This document shows positions 26,406 through 35,775 of a stretch of DNA of 64,000 bases, piece after piece. The notes under the pieces are model-generated. The model saw only the letters and a list, made by a program, of their open reading frames with translations, did not search any database and was not told the DNA's origin. Origin of the DNA: Paenibacillus hamazuiensis (GTDB taxonomy: Bacteria; Bacillota; Bacilli; Paenibacillales; NBRC-103111); contig NZ_JALRMO010000001.1 of the NCBI RefSeq assembly GCF_023276405.1, positions 7,479,501 to 7,543,500 of the forward strand, written 5' to 3'. Every line of letters starts with the position of its first letter. Position 1 is the first letter of the stretch. The translations under genes and the position numbers were made by a program.

Positions 26406-27164
26406 ATGGAAAACAATCCAGTAAGTAAATACGCTGGCAAGAAAGTCGTGATTACGGGAGGTAGCAGCGGACTTGGCCTCGTGACGGCGAAGTTGCTAGT
26501 GGATGAAGGAGCACGCGTTCTGATCACCGGACGTACCCAGGCCAAGCTCGACTCGGCTCGTGAAAAACTCGGAAACAACGCGGTCTCATTGCTGAGCGAC
26601 GCCGCGTCGTTAACGGATATCGATAAGTTGGCCGACCGGGTCAAGGCCGAGTTCGGAACGATAGACGCCCTGTTCGTTAACGCCGGCATCACGCGCTATG
26701 CTCCCTTTGATTCGACACCCGAAGAAGTGTACGACGAGTTACTTACAGTCAACGCCAAAGGTCCGTACTTCACCGTGCAGAAACTTGCCCCATTGCTAAA
26801 CGAAGGAAGTGGCGTGGTGCTCACCACCTCTATCACGAACGTATTGGGTATCCCGATGATCAGTGCGTACGCGGCCAGTAAGGCAGCGCTGCGCTCCATG
26901 ACTCGCAGTCTGGCCCGCGAGCTGTTACCGCGGAAGATTCGCGTCAACGCGGTCAGCCCCGGCCCCATCGACACCGGCATCTTGGAGCGGTCGATGCCGA
27001 AGGAAGCTGCAGAACAGATCGAGGCGCAGATGAAACAGCAGATCCCAATGCTGCGTTTCGGCGATCCGGTCGAGGTCGCCAAAGCCGTAGCATTCCTGGC
27101 ATTTGAAGCCACCTATACCACCGGGGCTGAGTTCCCTGTCGACGGAGGCGGCTCCCAGATCTGA
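26406..27164 (+). CDS. SDR family oxidoreductase
   Basis: 252 residues from ATG 26406 (GGGAGG nine bases upstream; ATG 26400 is too close). Classical SDR: cofactor loop VVITGGSSGLGLVTAK, NAG in LFVNAGITRY, catalytic Ser in LTTSITNVLG, YAASK (Y and K), and the PGPIDTG segment after it. NAD(P)-dependent reduction or oxidation of a small carbonyl/alcohol; substrate unknown. An R in ITGRTQAK after the second strand favours NADP(H). It follows a TetR-type operator and is probably repressed by the divergent regulator. Confidence 0.93.
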   Translation: MENNPVSKYAGKKVVITGGSSGLGLVTAKLLVDEGARVLITGRTQAKLDSAREKLGNNAVSLLSDAASLTDIDKLADRVKAEFGTIDALFVNAGITRYAPFDSTPEEVYDELLTVNAKGPYFTVQKLAPLLNEGSGVVLTTSITNVLGIPMISAYAASKAALRSMTRSLARELLPRKIRVNAVSPGPIDTGILERSMPKEAAEQIEAQMKQQIPMLRFGDPVEVAKAVAFLAFEATYTTGAEFPVDGGGSQI

Positions 27165-27179
27165 GCACTCTCAGTTCGC

Positions 27180-27508
27180 AACCGGCACGGGGCTGGCACC
27201 ATGGTAGGATTCGCCGCCGTTCAGATTGCCCTCATGCGCGGTGCTCGTGTGGTCGCAACCGCTGGTGCCACCTACGCCGACAAACTCCGCGCTATGGGAA
27301 CGATGGTGACCTCGTTCGCGCCAGTTACGGAGAAGTACATACCCTACGTTATGACGTTGTCGGCGACTTTGCCCAATACGCAGCAGACGGCAAGTTCACG
27401 ATTCCGGTCGCCAAGACTTTCGCACTCGACGCATGGCGTTCAGCCGTCGAAATGAGTCAGAGTGGGCGTGCCCACGGCAAACTGATCCTCCTGCCCGTCT
27501 CCGACTGA
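27180..27508 (+). pseudogene. Zinc-type/quinone oxidoreductase fragment
   Basis: Two frames carry pieces of one medium-chain dehydrogenase: MVGFAAVQIALMRGARVVATAGATYADKLRAMG (Rossmann part, frame of 27201) and, after a frame change near 27340, FAQYAADGKFTIPVAKTFALDAWRSAVEMSQSGRAHGKLILLP ending at TGA 27506-27508 (typical quinone-reductase C-terminus). The N-terminal catalytic domain and the middle are missing. Confidence 0.8.
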
Positions 27509-27558
27509 AGTGCGCAAATAACTGGGGAATTTTCAGAAATATGAAGGGAGGACATGCA

Positions 27559-28428
27559 TTGAATACAAACCAACGGGAACATATCGCACTGATTACAGGC
27601 GCAAATAGTGGGATCGGGTTGGCATTAACCCGGAAATTGCTGTCGGAGAACTGGCAGGTGGTTGCTTTGAACCGGTCGAGTTTTCCGGCGGACGACAGAT
27701 TCATCCAAAATCATCTCAAGAACGGATGGCTCCGGGCCTATAAAGTGACGGATCTCACCGATTATGGCAGCTTGAGACACTCTTTGGAAGAAATCAAAAG
27801 CAAGGAGCAGCGGATCGATATTTTGTTCAACAACGCCGGAGGAGGCTTAAGTGAGCTGAGCTATTCGAAACAAGGTCGCGAAAAGCATTATGAATTGTTA
27901 ACGGTCGTTCCTTATATCATTCTGATGGAATTAAAGGAACTGCTGAAAAACGGCCGCTTAAAAACGGTGATTAACACTTCATCACAGGTGCTTAGATTTA
28001 CGAAGGAGTTTACGATCGAAAACCTAGAGCATCCCAAAACCTTCCGCAAAATGTTTGGCCCTTATGCGACTTCAAAGCTGGCGCTCTCGCTGTGGACTCA
28101 AGCCGTCGAACCGCAACTTGCCAAGGAAGACATCAAGATCCGCAGCGTTGACCCGGGAATTAACAATACGCTAAGAAAAGGAAAAGATTCTGGACTGACC
28201 GTATGGTTTGAACTGTTTATGAAGTTTTTTTCCTCTCCGCCTACCCATGGCGCCAACCTATTATATGAGGGAGCCCTCGGCAAACATTGCAATGAGACCG
28301 GCGTGTTTTTGTTGAAAGATCGGGTTGCGGACTTGAAATTTACAGAACATGCGCAGCGTGTGCTGGAAAGAATCTCCGATATATATAGCCATGAATTTCT
28401 TGGCGGGAGTGTTCGAGTTATTGGCTGA
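27559..28428 (+). CDS. SDR family oxidoreductase (retinol-dehydrogenase-like)
   Basis: 289 residues if read from TTG 27559, seven bases after AAGGGAGG; ATG 27541 lies before that site and is less likely. Motifs: ALITGANSGIGLALTRK, NNAG in ILFNNAGGGL, Ser in VINTSSQVLRF, YATSK. The C-terminal extension (GANLLYEGALGKHCNETGVFLLKDR) matches the retinol-dehydrogenase-like/WWOX-type group that acts on hydrophobic carbonyls. It stands among gene fragments but appears intact. Confidence 0.88.
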   Translation: MNTNQREHIALITGANSGIGLALTRKLLSENWQVVALNRSSFPADDRFIQNHLKNGWLRAYKVTDLTDYGSLRHSLEEIKSKEQRIDILFNNAGGGLSELSYSKQGREKHYELLTVVPYIILMELKELLKNGRLKTVINTSSQVLRFTKEFTIENLEHPKTFRKMFGPYATSKLALSLWTQAVEPQLAKEDIKIRSVDPGINNTLRKGKDSGLTVWFELFMKFFSSPPTHGANLLYEGALGKHCNETGVFLLKDRVADLKFTEHAQRVLERISDIYSHEFLGGSVRVIG

Positions 28429-28431
28429 GTT

Positions 28432-28465
28432 TCAGAAGATTGTTGCTTACGAGACCATCTTCTGA
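28432..28465 (+). terminator. Possible terminator after the SDR gene
   Basis: TCAGAAGAT and ATCTTCTGA form a perfect 9-bp inverted repeat just after the stop codon, followed by a weak T-rich stretch (ATTTCGTTCTC). Confidence 0.45.
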
Positions 28466-28750
28466 ATTTCGTTCTCACAGTAGGCTGGAAGCGTCTCCCC
28501 ACTTATTTTCATGGAATGCCGGAGCGCTTGATGAAAAAGTTCTTTGGATCTCGCAAGTGCCGACAGCGAGGTTGTTCCATCAATGAAATGGTGCTATGTG
28601 ACATAGTGATTCAAATACTTCGTAGTCACATCGCGGAAGAAGTGGAAAAAGGCTTTGAATCGATCCTATGCCAATATAGAATGTATGTTCGTTTTTTTAG
28701 TCGCCGCAAATTAATTAACCGGGTGGCGGAGCTTGTCCAAGCCGACCCGC

Positions 28751-29020
28751 GGCGCCGAAGTTACAGTGAACACGATCCTACCGGGACCGACCCTCTCCGA
28801 GAACGTGCAGCAGATCATTGAGAGCATTTATTCGAACGAAGAGATGACCTTCGAGGCTAAAGCGAAAGACTTTATGACGAAGAACCAGCCTCAATCCGAA
28901 ATCCAACGGTTTATCAGACCTATGAAGATCGGACGATTGACTGCTTTCATTTGCAGCCCGACGGCCTCCGCCTTCAAAGGATCCCCGATCCGCATAGATG
29001 GGGGAATGGTACCAACAACG
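28751..29020 (+). pseudogene. C-terminal fragment of an SDR oxidoreductase
   Basis: GAEVTVNTILPGPTLSENVQQIIES ... FICSPTASAFKGSPIRIDGGMVPTT is the last third of a classical SDR (post-catalytic PGP loop and the IDGG cofactor-side end). The nucleotide-binding and catalytic parts are absent, and the frame runs on past the normal end. The 300 bases before it (28450-28750) show no recognisable gene. Confidence 0.75.
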
Positions 29021-29128
29021 CCTCGTCGAGTGCTCGGAGGTTGTCTACGACGAAACGATCAAAAATTGACAGTGCGCTTCCTCACCGGCGTCGGGCCGGC
29101 GGGGGGCGCACTGTGCAATTCTAGGGCT

Positions 29129-29467
29129 TCATTTGGACTCAATTCGACCCCATGAATTGGCCTTCTCAGACAAAGTCTTTTTCACTGCAGACCAACTGGA
29201 TTGCTCAATATCAAGTGCATGGCGAAGGTAAGCCCATGTGACCCGCTGGATCAGGGAAACTCGTTCTGGGTTTTCGTCCGTTGTTTCCTTGACCTCGTGC
29301 CCAGCGATTCCGCCAAGTGAGTGTTCTGCGCCGAAGAGGGTGAGCAGGCTCACGGCTCCCGGGCTGTGGAAGTAGGGGTCGGTCATCCAGTCCGGCCCGC
29401 GGACGGTCAACTGATACTTGCGCGGGATGTCGTTCTGGTCCTCGACGATCACGATGTTGGTACGCAT
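29129..29467 (-). pseudogene. C-terminal fragment of an alpha/beta hydrolase
   Basis: About 110 residues ending ...GAEHSLGGIAGHEVKETTDENPERVSLIQRVTWAYLRHAL..., the C-terminal part (with the catalytic His in GAEH) of a chlorophyllase/dienelactone-type alpha/beta hydrolase. The nucleophile-bearing N-terminal half is missing; the open frame starts inside the fold. Confidence 0.6.
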
Positions 29468-29578
29468 GGCGCAGGACCATGCCGCTGCTTACTCCGACCT
29501 ACAAGCTCATTGCATTGGATCTACTGGACAGGGCGATTCCGATCGGCCGGCACCTTATCGGACGCTCTGCCAACCGCT

Positions 29579-29740
29579 CCCGAGCGGGTATGGCGGACCT
29601 GGCATTTCGCATTTCACGCAGTCGCGGACCTTCCAGAAATGCTGATCGCCGGCCGAGATCGTGAATATCTCGATTGGTTCTTGAGGCGAAAGGCGGCTAA
29701 CCCGGAGGCGTTTTCCATATGCAAATCATTTCTCCAATAA
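29579..29740 (+). pseudogene. Internal fragment of an epoxide-hydrolase-like alpha/beta hydrolase
   Basis: PERVWRTWHFAFHAVADLPE followed by MLIAGRDREYLDWFLRRKAA is the cap region of epoxide-hydrolase-like proteins. Neither the catalytic N-terminal part nor the His-containing end is present. Confidence 0.65.
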
Positions 29741-29868
29741 AAATAAAATCCAATTTGTTAATAGAATGATTCGTTTTCCGTATTAACTAATGTGAGGCTC
29801 ATACAACCACAACAAATTGCGCAATTTGTTTTGTTAGTTGCATCTTTAAGTGAGGGGAGGGGAAATAG

Positions 29869-30450
29869 TTGGAGGTTACTCATGTGAATACAGGAATCAG
29901 CCATAGCATTCGTGATCTTCAAAAGGGGATCATGTCAGAAGAAAGATTTACAGTGATCTACGATGCATACTATAGCCGTGTCTACAAATATATTTGCTAC
30001 CGTATCAATAACCACTATGACGCGGAAGAGATTTGCAGTCATGTATTTGAAGTAGTGATTTCAAAATACAACAGCTACTCGCCACAAAAGTCCAATTTTG
30101 AAGTTTGGTTGTTTGCGATTGCTAGAAACGCTGTAGCTGATTACTTCCGCTCACAGAAAAAAAGAGCGACATTTTCGCTGGATTCAATTCTGGACATGAT
30201 TTTACCAAGGTCAACTCCAGAAGAAGTTGTCATCCTTGATGACAGCAACGAAATCTTGTACAAGGCTCTGGCAAAGCTAAGCGATAAGGAACGCAATATC
30301 ATTGGCATGAAGTATGCAGCCGGGTTGAAAAACGCGGAAATTGCTGACCTGCTCGGAGTCAGCGGTTCAAATATCGGTGTAGTCCTTTACAGATGTCTAA
30401 AGAAGCTGCAACAAGAACTGGAAAAAGGAGGTTTTCAATATGAAAAATAG
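29869..30450 (+). CDS. ECF-type RNA polymerase sigma factor
   Basis: 193 residues. Region 2: FTVIYDAYYSRVYKYICYRINNHYDAEEICSHVFEVV and VWLFAIARNAVADYFRSQKKR. Region 4: LAKLSDKERNIIGMKYAAGLKNAEIADLLGVSGSNIGVVLYRCLKKLQ. Starts at TTG 29869 (after GGGGAGGGG) or GTG 29884 (after GGAGG); the second has better spacing. It overlaps the anti-sigma-like gene by 11 bases, so the pair is coupled. It directs polymerase to a small regulon, released by an envelope signal acting on the partner. Confidence 0.92.
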   Translation: MEVTHVNTGISHSIRDLQKGIMSEERFTVIYDAYYSRVYKYICYRINNHYDAEEICSHVFEVVISKYNSYSPQKSNFEVWLFAIARNAVADYFRSQKKRATFSLDSILDMILPRSTPEEVVILDDSNEILYKALAKLSDKERNIIGMKYAAGLKNAEIADLLGVSGSNIGVVLYRCLKKLQQELEKGGFQYEK

Positions 30451-31297
30451 GAAGAATGTAGATGAATTTCCCGACTTAACCAACTTGCTTGCCAATTTGG
30501 AGCTTACTGACAAAGCCTCCAAAGACCGAATCTACCATCGTCTCACGTTCAAAATGAAATCAGGAACCATTCAACCAAATTTTATGAAAAGGGATGAGAT
30601 CGTGATGAAAAAAAATACATGGAAAACTGTAACCGTAAGTGCAATGGCTGTTGCTATCTTGACAGGTGCTTTCTCGACTACCTCTTTTGCACAAAATATG
30701 ACGAAGTCTATTCTGGCACGTTTTCATGTGGGCAATATGCAAATCGTCCAATACGACAAGGAGCCGACTGTAGATAATAGCGCATCTGAACAAGCAGCGG
30801 GCGATGCTTCCCGTAAGGTTCAGTTGCAGGTACGTCCTAATCTGACTGTGGAAGAGGCTCGTGCCGTATTAGGGCTAAACTTCCCAGCCCCATCTTGGCT
30901 GGCAGATTACAAGTACGTCAACACAGTCATTCATGGCAATAACATGGCGGAAGTACAGTTCAACAAAGGTGAGAAAACCGTTAACTTCCTAATTTCCAAG
31001 GGTGGCGAAAACGGCATCGGTACCACAGGCGAAGTGAAAAAAGAAGTGATCAAGGGAACCACGGTTTACTTCGCAAACGGGATTGTGATTTGGGAGAATA
31101 ATGGCTTTACGGTTGAACTGTATGCACAAGACGATTTTGATACGGCAACGCTGGGCAAAATAATTGAAAGCTTCAAGGTTGGCACACCTCTGAAGAAGGA
31201 GGAAATCGAGAAAGCAAAGGAAAAAATGCAAAACACACCTCCAACAGAAGGTGCTGGCCCTGCTCCAGCCCCAGCCCCAGCCCCAGCTACTAACTAA
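30440..31297 (+). CDS. Membrane-anchored anti-sigma-like protein (DUF4367 type)
   Basis: 285 residues. Cytoplasmic N-terminus of ~55 residues, one membrane segment ~58-80 (TVTVSAMAVAILTGAFSTTSFA), then an extracellular domain with VRPNLTVEEARAVLGLNFPAPSWL and VELYAQDDFDTATLGKIIESFKVGTPL, as in DUF4367 proteins encoded next to ECF sigma factors. The end is a Pro-Ala repeat (PAPAPAPAPA). An internal ATG at 30605 with MKKNTWKTVTV could give a secreted form with a signal peptide. GGAGG precedes the first ATG. Role as anti-sigma is inferred from pairing. Confidence 0.8.
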   Translation: MKNRKNVDEFPDLTNLLANLELTDKASKDRIYHRLTFKMKSGTIQPNFMKRDEIVMKKNTWKTVTVSAMAVAILTGAFSTTSFAQNMTKSILARFHVGNMQIVQYDKEPTVDNSASEQAAGDASRKVQLQVRPNLTVEEARAVLGLNFPAPSWLADYKYVNTVIHGNNMAEVQFNKGEKTVNFLISKGGENGIGTTGEVKKEVIKGTTVYFANGIVIWENNGFTVELYAQDDFDTATLGKIIESFKVGTPLKKEEIEKAKEKMQNTPPTEGAGPAPAPAPAPATN

Positions 31298-31333
31298 AGA
31301 AGATGTAAGTCGCACACTATAGTTTTTATAGCG

Positions 31334-31362
31334 AAGGGATTCCTCTAGGGGAATTCCTTTTT
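31334..31362 (+). terminator. Terminator of the sigma/anti-sigma operon
   Basis: AAGGGATTCC pairs with GGAATTCCTT (one mismatch) and runs into TTTTT, 37 bases after the stop codon. Confidence 0.75.
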
Positions 31363-31423
31363 GCTTGGACGCGCCATTTCCGGCCTTTATCTGGGTCAGA
31401 TCCCAAGCTGGACAGTGGCGGAA

Positions 31424-31577
31424 CGCGGAAAACGTACGTTAGCAATTGTGTTGCATCCCGATTCGATCACAAAGCGCTAAGTTGTGTTGCATTATGGCCC
31501 CAAAACGTCCATAAACAGGCTTTGCTATGCAACACAATTGACTTTGTGCCGCATTCCTTAGCGTACGTTTTACGCGG
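31424..31577. repeat. Long imperfect inverted repeat, MITE-like
   Basis: The left half (AAAACGTACG, AATTGTGTTGCA, CACAAAG, CGCTAA, TTGTGTTGCAT) recurs in reverse complement in the right half (ATGCAACACAATT, CTTTGTG, TTAGCG, CGTACGTTTT), making arms of about 60-65 bases with gaps. No gene is recognisable. It could be a miniature element without a transposase. Confidence 0.55.
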
Positions 31578-31740
31578 AATGTTGGCGGTACCCCATTGAG
31601 GGAAAAATAACTAACGTGACTATACAGAGGAGACAATCGAACATATGAAGATAATTTAGAGGCTGCAGGGCGTTGGTTTTTCTCTAGACGAAATGACGGT
31701 ATATCCTTTTTTCGTCCATTTATCTCATCCAATCGTTGCG

Positions 31741-31885
31741 GTGGACACGACGTTAAGTGGATCCTAATAATAGACTTAACGAAGAAAGAGGTGTCCGCAA
31801 ATGGGAGAGCAACGACAGCGTTACAACGAAGAATTTAAAAAACAGACGGTAAAGTAAGTTCAATTATTAAAACTAGGCTCTATCA
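31741..31885 (+). mobile_element. Left-end fragment of an IS3-family element
   Basis: ATG 31801 after AAAGAGGTGTCC starts MGEQRQRYNEEFKKQTVK, the usual opening of an IS3-family OrfA HTH protein, and stops at once. A possible end sequence TGGACACGACGTTAAG lies at 31742. The following ~230 bases (31886-32112) contain open, GC-rich, possibly coding debris that I cannot assign. Confidence 0.6.
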
Positions 31886-32112
31886 ATAACCTGTATCAAG
31901 CGGAAGCCGCGTTCTCGAGAGTATCGAACGCGACAATGTCAACAGCCTCGTAGAAATAACGGGAATCACTGGGGCGCTGTGGTATCGTGACTGGCTCGGT
32001 GCGCGGTGTCCGGGTGTAGAACTGGAATCCGCCACTGCAGACGGCGAGGTCTTCGAGAGAAAGTCAGGCATTGGCTGTTTGGAAGGGCAGGCGGCTGCCC
32101 GAAGCTGCAAGT

Positions 32113-33300
32113 TTAACTTGCTTGTTCCACCAAATCAATTGGGTTACGTCTTTTTACGGTTGCTGCAATTTGAACAACAATCATCAGCAGAACGATAACA
32201 ATCATTACAACAACTGCAGACGCAAAGCTATTGGTCGCATCATGCAGCCATCCCAACATAATTGGACCGGCGGCTCCAATCACATAACCAATCGATTGTG
32301 CTTTCGCTGACCATGCGGCAGCTTCATGGTGGTTACCTGCAGCATCGATTGGAAGAAGCACGTTTAAGGGAAACAACCCTCCTGCGCCAATTCCAATAAG
32401 CGCGGAAGCCAACCAAGGTGAAACATCGACTACGAGTAAGAAAAGTCCGAGTATTTCAAACAAAGATCCAATAACCAACCACAGGCGGCGAGACGGATAT
32501 TTCTTTAACAAGGAGGGTAACACCAGACTTACAGGAATTTGAATTACAAATAATATAGTTAAACTATTTGCAGCGTAAGATGTCGTGTAGCCCATGCCTT
32601 CGATAATTTGTGGAAGCCAAGCCGTAAACGAGTAGAACAATATCGCCATTAGACCAAAGGATATTGTGATTAGCCAAGCCTTGCCGTTTCTCCATGGTAA
32701 TTTTACTTGCGTATTCACGGAATCCGTATGTACCGATTTTTTTACTTGCAGGTTGACGAACAGCCACCAAATACCACCGGCTATGACAGCAATAATGGCC
32801 CAAAATGCAAGGGAAGCTCGCCAGGAGTGAAATCCTTCCTGAAGCGGTATTGAAAGCCAGGTGCTGGAAGTAGAACCCAACGTAAGTGCAACTGTGTATA
32901 CCGCAATCATGGACGGAATTTGTTTTGGAAAATGGAGTCTGATGAAACCGGACATCAGCGGACCTATCAATGCAATACCGACACCTGTAATGAAAGCTGT
33001 GATGAGCAGAAGAGTTGCCGAGTGAGTGAACAAACGAATAACAGTACCTACTCCAATAATCCACAGAGACAAACCAATAATCCTTTCAATTCCCCATTTA
33101 CCGCCTACCTTTACGGCAATCGGAGAAAAAATCCCCATGCATAGCACCGGTATCGACGTTAACAAACTAGCTACAACTGCATTCATTCCAAGGTCTGCAG
33201 TGATGTTTCCGAGCAATGGCGCGATGGTATTAATCGCCGGACGTAAATTCAGCGCGGCTGTGAACAATGCTATTGCCAGCAGTAGTACGTTTTTTTTCAT
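32113..33300 (-). CDS. CynX/NimT-family MFS transporter
   Basis: 395 residues and 12 helices, opening MKKNVLLLAIALFTAALNLRPAINTIAPLLGNI; the ALNLRPAI motif in helix 1 is characteristic of the CynX/NimT (cyanate, 2-nitroimidazole) transporter group. Substrate not determinable. It is divergent from the LysR gene, which probably controls it. Confidence 0.9.
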   Translation of the reverse strand: MKKNVLLLAIALFTAALNLRPAINTIAPLLGNITADLGMNAVVASLLTSIPVLCMGIFSPIAVKVGGKWGIERIIGLSLWIIGVGTVIRLFTHSATLLLITAFITGVGIALIGPLMSGFIRLHFPKQIPSMIAVYTVALTLGSTSSTWLSIPLQEGFHSWRASLAFWAIIAVIAGGIWWLFVNLQVKKSVHTDSVNTQVKLPWRNGKAWLITISFGLMAILFYSFTAWLPQIIEGMGYTTSYAANSLTILFVIQIPVSLVLPSLLKKYPSRRLWLVIGSLFEILGLFLLVVDVSPWLASALIGIGAGGLFPLNVLLPIDAAGNHHEAAAWSAKAQSIGYVIGAAGPIMLGWLHDATNSFASAVVVMIVIVLLMIVVQIAATVKRRNPIDLVEQAS

Positions 33301-33547
33301 ATTGCTTTACTTCCTTTCGGTAGAATGTCATTTCTTAACCGAGCCATCCCAAAGGTGGAGTAATCATATGCCAAAGTCGTGTGTCGAATATTCCACAATG
33401 AAATTAGTTTGACGGGTCACTGAAATGCTAGAACAAATCATACTTGAATAATATCGATTTATCAATTACATTGAATTTATAATTACAATTTGTTATACAA
33501 ATGATATGAAGCCCTTTCGATGACTAATTATGGAGGAGTCTCACCGA

Positions 33548-34492
33548 ATGGAACTGAGACAATTGGAGTATTTTGTTGCCGTAAGCGAAGAACTGCATTT
33601 TACCAAGGCAGCTGACAAAATCGGTATATCTCAACCCAATTTGAGTCTACAAATTAAAGCCCTGGAAGAAGAAATCGGGATGCCTTTATTCGACCGCATT
33701 GGAAAACGGATCGGACTGACTGAAGCGGGTTCGCTACTACTCAGGCACACCAGAAGCATGTTTCAAAATATCCAGAACGCACTTCACGAGATAGATGATC
33801 TTCTGCATCAGCGTGGAGGCAATCTAAGCGTCGGGGCGCTGCCATCCGAGCTTGATTTCCGTTTGACCCCGATGTTTATTAGTTTTATACGAAAATATCC
33901 CAACGTCAGGTTAAAAATAGCCTCAGAAGTGAATCTAGACGAATTAGTTCTAAGCACCGAAATTGATATCGGCATTACAGTGAAGCCTTTATTCGATCCC
34001 CGACTGGTCGTACGCCCATTAGCCCGTGAAGAGTATGGAGTCGTTGTGTCAAAAGAGCACGAGCTGTCCACAAAAGAATCCATTTCCTTGATCGAATTAA
34101 AAGAACTGCCCGTTGTTATGTATCCGAGGGAATTCTGCTGGGCACGAAAATTTGTTGAAAATTGGTGTCAACAGCATGGATTCAATTTAAATGTGCTTGT
34201 TGAAACGAGCACCCTCTCCTCCATCTTCCATTTTGTAAGAGAAAATATCGGGGTCGCTGTGGTTGCGAACTCGCTTCTCGAATCCATCGATAAACATAAT
34301 TTGCGTTTTATCCCAATACATGATTATCCCCCAGTAAGGGAAATGAGCATCATTTATCGGGCGGACAAATATCTTAGTCACGCTGCACAAGCCTTTATTC
34401 ATTTTGCTGAGGACGAGCTAAAAGACCGAGGGCCACATGAAATGATGCATTCTGGTACGCCATCGCCAGCCAAACATGAACCGAGAACATGA
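33548..34492 (+). CDS. LysR family transcriptional regulator with altered C-terminus
   Basis: 314 residues from ATG 33548 (GGAGGAGTCTCACCG before it). HTH: MELRQLEYFVAVSEELHFTKAADKIGISQPNLSLQIKALEEEIGMPLFDR. The effector domain is complete (residues ~90-290). The last ~12 residues (TPSPAKHEPRT) are read from the duplicated ABC-transporter segment that begins at 34457, so the native end was replaced; this lies beyond the folded domain and may be harmless. Divergent from the CynX-type transporter. Confidence 0.9.
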   Translation: MELRQLEYFVAVSEELHFTKAADKIGISQPNLSLQIKALEEEIGMPLFDRIGKRIGLTEAGSLLLRHTRSMFQNIQNALHEIDDLLHQRGGNLSVGALPSELDFRLTPMFISFIRKYPNVRLKIASEVNLDELVLSTEIDIGITVKPLFDPRLVVRPLAREEYGVVVSKEHELSTKESISLIELKELPVVMYPREFCWARKFVENWCQQHGFNLNVLVETSTLSSIFHFVRENIGVAVVANSLLESIDKHNLRFIPIHDYPPVREMSIIYRADKYLSHAAQAFIHFAEDELKDRGPHEMMHSGTPSPAKHEPRT

Positions 34493-34658
34493 CGGCGATC
34501 AGCATCGCGGTCACCGCCACATGCACGAGATCGGGCAGTTGGTGAGCAATAAACGTTTCCACTTTATCCACGTTATCTTCCAGCGTTTTCTTGACGGCTC
34601 CCGTCGAATTTCAATCGTCTCAACCACCAAGACCGAAACAAAAGGATGAATGAAAGGC
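34457..34658. repeat. Chimeric duplication of two distant segments
   Basis: 34457-34608 copies 20123-20278, inside the YbtP-like ABC gene, with a 3-base deletion and one substitution. 34606-34658 copies about 25306-25358, the flank of the IS4-type relic, with a few changes. The two are joined at a shared CGAA. No gene function is retained. Confidence 0.85.
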
Positions 34659-34828
34659 AGGGAGCCTGGAGGGGAAGGGCGGAAGGGGAATAATAATATT
34701 CGTCAAATACCCCTCCAAGTTAAGAGGGGGCTGGTATAATTAAGCTATATATGCTCCATGCCGGATTGTACTGTTGATAAAATTTTGAAGACAGTTAAAA
34801 AGCTGTTACGACAAGGAGATGTTTCGGC

Positions 34829-35644
34829 ATGATCGTGCACACCTGCAAACCCCCAAGGCTATTATCGGCATTCGTGGATTATTTTTGGTACATGGAAAGC
34901 CGAAATACTGCATGTCAAAACGAGCTTTCATTACCGGACGGTTCCGTTGATCTCATTATTGATTTAACTGCGGATAAAGTCCTCATGGCAACTGCGTCGA
35001 ACGAGACATTGCGGCTCAACAATGTATTTGTCTGCGGGCCTCATTCGAGACATTTCGTGATCTACAATTCGCTTGAAACGAGAGTGATGGGCATCCATTT
35101 TAAACCGGGCGGCGCATATCCGTTTTTCGGGTATCCACTGGATCAATTACATAATGTCATGCAATCGATGGATGCGATTTGGGGGCATTTAGCCGGAGAA
35201 CTGCGTGAGGAGCTGCTCGAATTGTCAACTGTCGAGCAAATGTTTCATGTGCTTACCGAGCGATTGCTGCAATTGGCGGTTAAGCCGCTTGTTATCCATC
35301 CGGCTGTTCAGTATGCGATTGAGCATTTAGGTAAGAAAAACGCGCAGACGGACCACGTTCGACACATTGTTGATCAAATCGGCATCAGTCACAGACGATT
35401 TATCGAACTGTTCCAGAGGGAAACCGGCTATACGCCAAAACGTTACAGCCGCATTCGACGATTTCAAGGGGTGCTAAGGAAAATGAATGAACGACAAAAT
35501 ATTATAGATTGGTCAGATATCGCGTTCGATTGCGGGTATTACGATCAGTCTCACTTTATTAAGGATTTTCGCGCTTTTTCCGGATTGAACCCGACTGATT
35601 ATGAGGCGATTCCCGGGAGGCATTACAATCATGTTCACTTATGA
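34829..35644 (+). CDS. AraC family regulator with DUF6597-type N-terminus
   Basis: 271 residues. N-terminal sensor: PPRLLSAFVDYFWYMES, LSLPDGSVDLIIDL, GIHFKPGGAYPFFGYPLDQL (DUF6597-like). C-terminal HTH: VRHIVDQIGISHRRFIELFQRETGYTPKRYSRIRRFQGVL, DWSDIAFDCGYYDQSHFIKDFRAFSGLNPTDYE. AAGGAGATG precedes the start. It is followed by a VOC and an MmcQ-like gene in the same direction with a 130-base gap that could hold its target promoter. Confidence 0.92.
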   Translation: MIVHTCKPPRLLSAFVDYFWYMESRNTACQNELSLPDGSVDLIIDLTADKVLMATASNETLRLNNVFVCGPHSRHFVIYNSLETRVMGIHFKPGGAYPFFGYPLDQLHNVMQSMDAIWGHLAGELREELLELSTVEQMFHVLTERLLQLAVKPLVIHPAVQYAIEHLGKKNAQTDHVRHIVDQIGISHRRFIELFQRETGYTPKRYSRIRRFQGVLRKMNERQNIIDWSDIAFDCGYYDQSHFIKDFRAFSGLNPTDYEAIPGRHYNHVHL

Positions 35645-35775
35645 CGGATGGGGTCAATTATTTACAATACGATGTGTGATCTTTGCTGTAAAATTAAGTG
35701 GTGAACAAGCACAAAACAAGTCCGCAGCTTATCGCTTGAATGCATTTCACACTTTAACACGAGGAGGACATTGAG

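Noticed and set aside
28516-28821. 101-codon plus-strand frame before the SDR fragment
   Set aside because: No recognisable motif, crosses into a different frame of the SDR remnant; most likely chance.
31883-32110. 75-codon minus-strand frame
   Set aside because: Ser/Pro/Arg-rich and likely the antisense of GC-rich debris; the plus strand looks more protein-like but could not be assigned either.
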